Shown here: piece after piece, positions 63,911 to 64,000 of the stretch | Layout: each line of letters begins with the position of its first letter | How positions within the stretch are numbered: the stretch's first letter is position 1 | Source of the DNA: Bugula neritina | Lineage: Eukaryota > Bryozoa > Gymnolaemata > Cheilostomatida > Bugulidae | DNA: 64,000 bases | NCBI GenBank assembly: GCA_964035545.1 | Contig: OZ037771.1 | Span: forward strand, 1,426,001-1,490,000 | Direction: 5' to 3' | Position numbers and translations under genes: made by a program | The notes under the pieces: generated by a model | Seen by the model: only the letters and a program-made list of their open reading frames with translations | Told to the model about the DNA's origin: nothing | Databases searched by the model: none

Positions 63911-64000
63911 TTTTTACTCTGCTGGAACTTCAACTGACTAATCATTTGAATAGAGTAATTGTTTGTTCTGGTACATTTTTATTACTGCAATATTTTTATG

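Noticed and set aside
63636-63945. Minus-strand frames rich in HTTTTHIH
   Set aside because: Antisense of BLTP1 exon 9 plus a GT-rich array.

Overview
The window is nuclear DNA from an animal, most likely a non-vertebrate metazoan. It is AT-rich. Its genes are broken into many short exons with GT-AG introns, joined in consistent reading phase. It encodes metazoan-type proteins (RECQL5 with KIX and SRI domains, PDCD10/CCM3, AGFG, BLTP1/Tweek) and carries fragments of a tRNA-derived SINE with the 'GGAAGAGCAT' core seen in several invertebrate SINEs. I cannot name the phylum. No bacterial, viral or plasmid feature was seen, and no rRNA or tRNA gene.

Layout. 2052-2285 (-): first coding exon of an unrecognised gene running off the left edge. 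4344-14396 (+): eleven-exon single-pass membrane protein of 493 residues, weakly resembling KIAA1549-type proteins. 15131-35197 (+): 27-exon gene for a 1489-residue protein with EGF/TNFR-like modules, a long beta-rich ectodomain and five predicted membrane segments; I do not recognise the family. 35749-44124 (-): complete 18-exon RECQL5 helicase, tail-to-tail with the previous gene, the two poly(A) signals lying about 30 bp apart. 46343-49488 (+): PDCD10, 212 residues, divergent from RECQL5. 51029-58331 (-): AGFG-type Arf-GAP, nine exons, 530 residues, tail-to-tail with PDCD10. 59645 to the right edge (+): the first 435 residues of BLTP1 (KIAA1109/Tweek), divergent from AGFG. For every multi-exon gene the exon lengths sum to a whole number of codons and each junction keeps phase; this is the main support for the models.

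The genes do not form one pathway. They are a helicase, a kinase scaffold, an endocytic adaptor, a lipid-transfer bridge and two or three membrane proteins. The unusual part is the introns. Minisatellite arrays repeatedly lie against exon boundaries, and their units often resemble a splice signal: sense 5' splice sites (about 7990, 12327-12640, 62815-62899), the 5' end of U1 snRNA (24027-24326), branch-point-like motifs (28832-29230, 32567-33262), or a duplicated acceptor (61500-61579). A large intron of the five-pass gene also carries a perfect 76-bp inverted repeat with nested palindromes, and degenerate A-N-T triplet tracts recur between the divergent gene pairs.

Exon coordinates were read by hand from splice consensus, phase and homology recalled from memory. 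UTRs, promoters and non-coding first exons are mostly not resolved.
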